A stretch of 64,000 nt of DNA. It comes from Actinostola sp. cb2023. Taxonomy: Eukaryota; Cnidaria; Anthozoa; Actiniaria; Actinostolidae. Location of the stretch: NCBI GenBank assembly GCA_033675265.1, contig JAUJYZ010001309.1, forward strand, positions 89,501-153,500, read 5' to 3'. The notes under the pieces were generated by a model. It made no database searches. It was not told the origin of the DNA and saw only the letters and a program-made list of their open reading frames with translations. Of the stretch, positions 62,623-64,000 are shown one piece after another (the stretch's first letter is position 1; every line of letters begins with the position of its first letter). The position numbers and the translations under genes are program-made.

Positions 62623-64000
62623 TCAGGCAAAATGTTTCACCAGAGGGCTTATGACATACCGTTGTTCACCAATTTCGTTTTTGACTGTTGCATAAGAACA
62701 TTTTGCTGAAATTCTTTGTACTGGAAGAAATCTTGAAGATCCCCCGGGAAAAGTATTATTTTTACAAAAAACCTGCAGAGGATTCAAATTGGTATAAAAT
62801 GTATCATTTGATGGTTGATACCATGTAACACATGCAAAAATATATTTATTGTAATTATCCCCATCTGTAATTAGTGAATGTGTGAAAAAATAATCAACTG
62901 TTCCAAATGTTGAAGTGTATACTTGGGTGATATTTCCATCATTGCTGGGCCAGGATGCCAGTATTCCACATGATCTACTGCTTCGATGGGACATTTGTGA
63001 GCCAAAGTCAAGACCATAAATGTTGATTGTACTGTACTTGTTTATGGATCTGCTGAGATGTTCTTGTGAAATGTCTTTGTTAGGGAACATAACTTGATAT
63101 ACTTGTAAAAGAACTAAAATGTCTTCATCAACAAAAACAGCTTGCCTATAACTTGTAGGTAGTGATATTGGAGCAATGTTCAACCAATTTATATCATACA
63201 GAGGTAGTTTCATATCCATTTCATAATATTCCAGTCGAGCGAGGAATGATGAACTTGAATTACTATTTATTTGATCTTCTGACAAACCCTGGATTGATGA
63301 GGTAATGTCATTGAACATAGGTTTAAATTCGTCAGGCAAAGAAATTCTCTCCAGGAATTTTGAGGTGCATAGCTTTCTCATTAATTGTAATTCCACAGAT
63401 ATGTTGTTTGTCACAATGCTTCCAATAATACCATTATATCGTTCAAAGCTAAAACACCAAAAACTTTGTATAGGCCCATAGTCAGCAATAACTTCCCTGA
63501 GGTGGCAATGAAGATGCATATTTGGTGTTATAGCTTTGCCTCCATATAGTGATTGAAACTCTTTACAGAATTTCAAGAGTAGGCCATCTCCTTTTATTAT
63601 ATCTGCTTCAGTAATTATAGGTTTACACAAATACCTGCAAGCCAAAGTGAATGTCTGCCAGCATCTTAAATGTTTATTTTCAATTATGTCTTTCAAGGCA
63701 AAAAGTGAATATATTATTGTCCAGTTCTTCCACTGTTCAGCAGTAAATGATCCATAATTTGCAGAAATGTTTTTAGGGAGTCTACCAAGATGTGGAGGAA
63801 CATCTACTTCTTGTATTCGAGAATCAATTTTTCTCAGTTGTGGAGCAGTTAAAATGCCTTCATTGACCCAAAGCTTAAAAACATATTTAGCTGTACCTAG
63901 GAATAAATTGTGCATAGGGTCTATGGCACAAAACCTTATGACATCAAAGTACTCAAGGTCTAAAAGAGATGAATAATGAGTGATGCCATGCTTTTTTGAT
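62623..64000 (-). CDS. tnp2/DUF4218-type (CACTA-like) transposase, partial at window edge
   Basis: One long open frame from the right edge of the window to a stop at 62623, about 459 residues without interruption. It starts inside the protein (KHGITHYSSLLDLEYFDVIR) and includes DPMHNLFLGTAKYVF, a WTIIYSLFAL segment, CWQTFTLACRYL, TPNMHLHCHL and YGPIQSFWCFSFERYNG. These blocks are typical of the DUF4218 part of EnSpm/CACTA-group transposases as found in metazoans. The upstream catalytic tnp2 part would be outside the window. The lack of stops or shifts suggests recent activity or selection. A host gene derived from a transposase is also possible. Confidence 0.82.
   Translation of the reverse strand, partial: SKKHGITHYSSLLDLEYFDVIRFCAIDPMHNLFLGTAKYVFKLWVNEGILTAPQLRKIDSRIQEVDVPPHLGRLPKNISANYGSFTAEQWKNWTIIYSLFALKDIIENKHLRCWQTFTLACRYLCKPIITEADIIKGDGLLLKFCKEFQSLYGGKAITPNMHLHCHLREVIADYGPIQSFWCFSFERYNGIIGSIVTNNISVELQLMRKLCTSKFLERISLPDEFKPMFNDITSSIQGLSEDQINSNSSSSFLARLEYYEMDMKLPLYDINWLNIAPISLPTSYRQAVFVDEDILVLLQVYQVMFPNKDISQEHLSRSINKYSTINIYGLDFGSQMSHRSSRSCGILASWPSNDGNITQVYTSTFGTVDYFFTHSLITDGDNYNKYIFACVTWYQPSNDTFYTNLNPLQVFCKNNTFPGGSSRFLPVQRISAKCSYATVKNEIGEQRYVISPLVKHFA

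Overview
The window is eukaryotic DNA from a metazoan. It has spliced genes with GT-AG and GC-AG introns, long AT-rich introns, Penelope-like retroelements (PLEs), many terminal-inverted-repeat MITEs and an unusual load of tandem repeats. The gene families (SLC22 transporters, a DUF229 sulfatase-like protein, a PHRF1/SCAF-like C-terminus, PLEs carrying hammerhead ribozymes, a tnp2/DUF4218 transposase) suggest an aquatic invertebrate, perhaps a cnidarian. The species is inferred, not shown.

Layout. 0.7-1.3 kb (+): the last two coding exons of a PHRF1/SCAF-type gene. 4.6-10.6 kb (-): a multi-exon DUF229 gene of the alkaline phosphatase superfamily, with splice phases that agree across six exons. 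11.0-12.9 kb: a 24-bp satellite. 13.3-17.6 kb (-): a PLE with a second partial copy in tandem, broken by frameshifts and by a TTAA-flanked MITE. 18.3 and 20.2-21.7 kb: further PLE remains. 22.2-33.0 kb and 37.6-44.3 kb (-): two tandemly duplicated SLC22 transporter genes. Both can be followed through nine exons with consistent phases, giving about 507 and 509 residues. 45-55 kb: no confident gene; inverted-repeat elements, tRNA-like sequences and a roughly 880-bp TTC microsatellite. 55.9-59.4 kb (-): exons of an unrecognised gene with a 5'-truncated PLE in one intron. 60-61.9 kb (+): a protein kinase gene with one apparent frameshift. 62.6-64 kb (-): the C-terminal part of a tnp2-type transposase that runs off the window.

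The most distinctive pattern is tandem amplification of exon edges together with their splice sites. Exon 1 of the DUF229 gene is repeated as 4 x 86 bp and its last-exon acceptor as 3 x 45 bp. Exon 7 of SLC22 gene 1 is repeated as 12 x 78 bp, and exon 6 of SLC22 gene 2 as about 7 x 50 bp. Each array carries a row of near-identical splice sites. A second striking object is a 3.8-kb array of about 108 copies of a 35-bp unit that matches the tRNA D-arm/A-box, in the intron of SLC22 gene 1. Hammerhead ribozyme cores occur in the PLE termini and in a symmetric 332-bp inverted repeat.

All exon joins are read by eye from splice consensus, frame and protein-family motifs. No alignment or database search was run.
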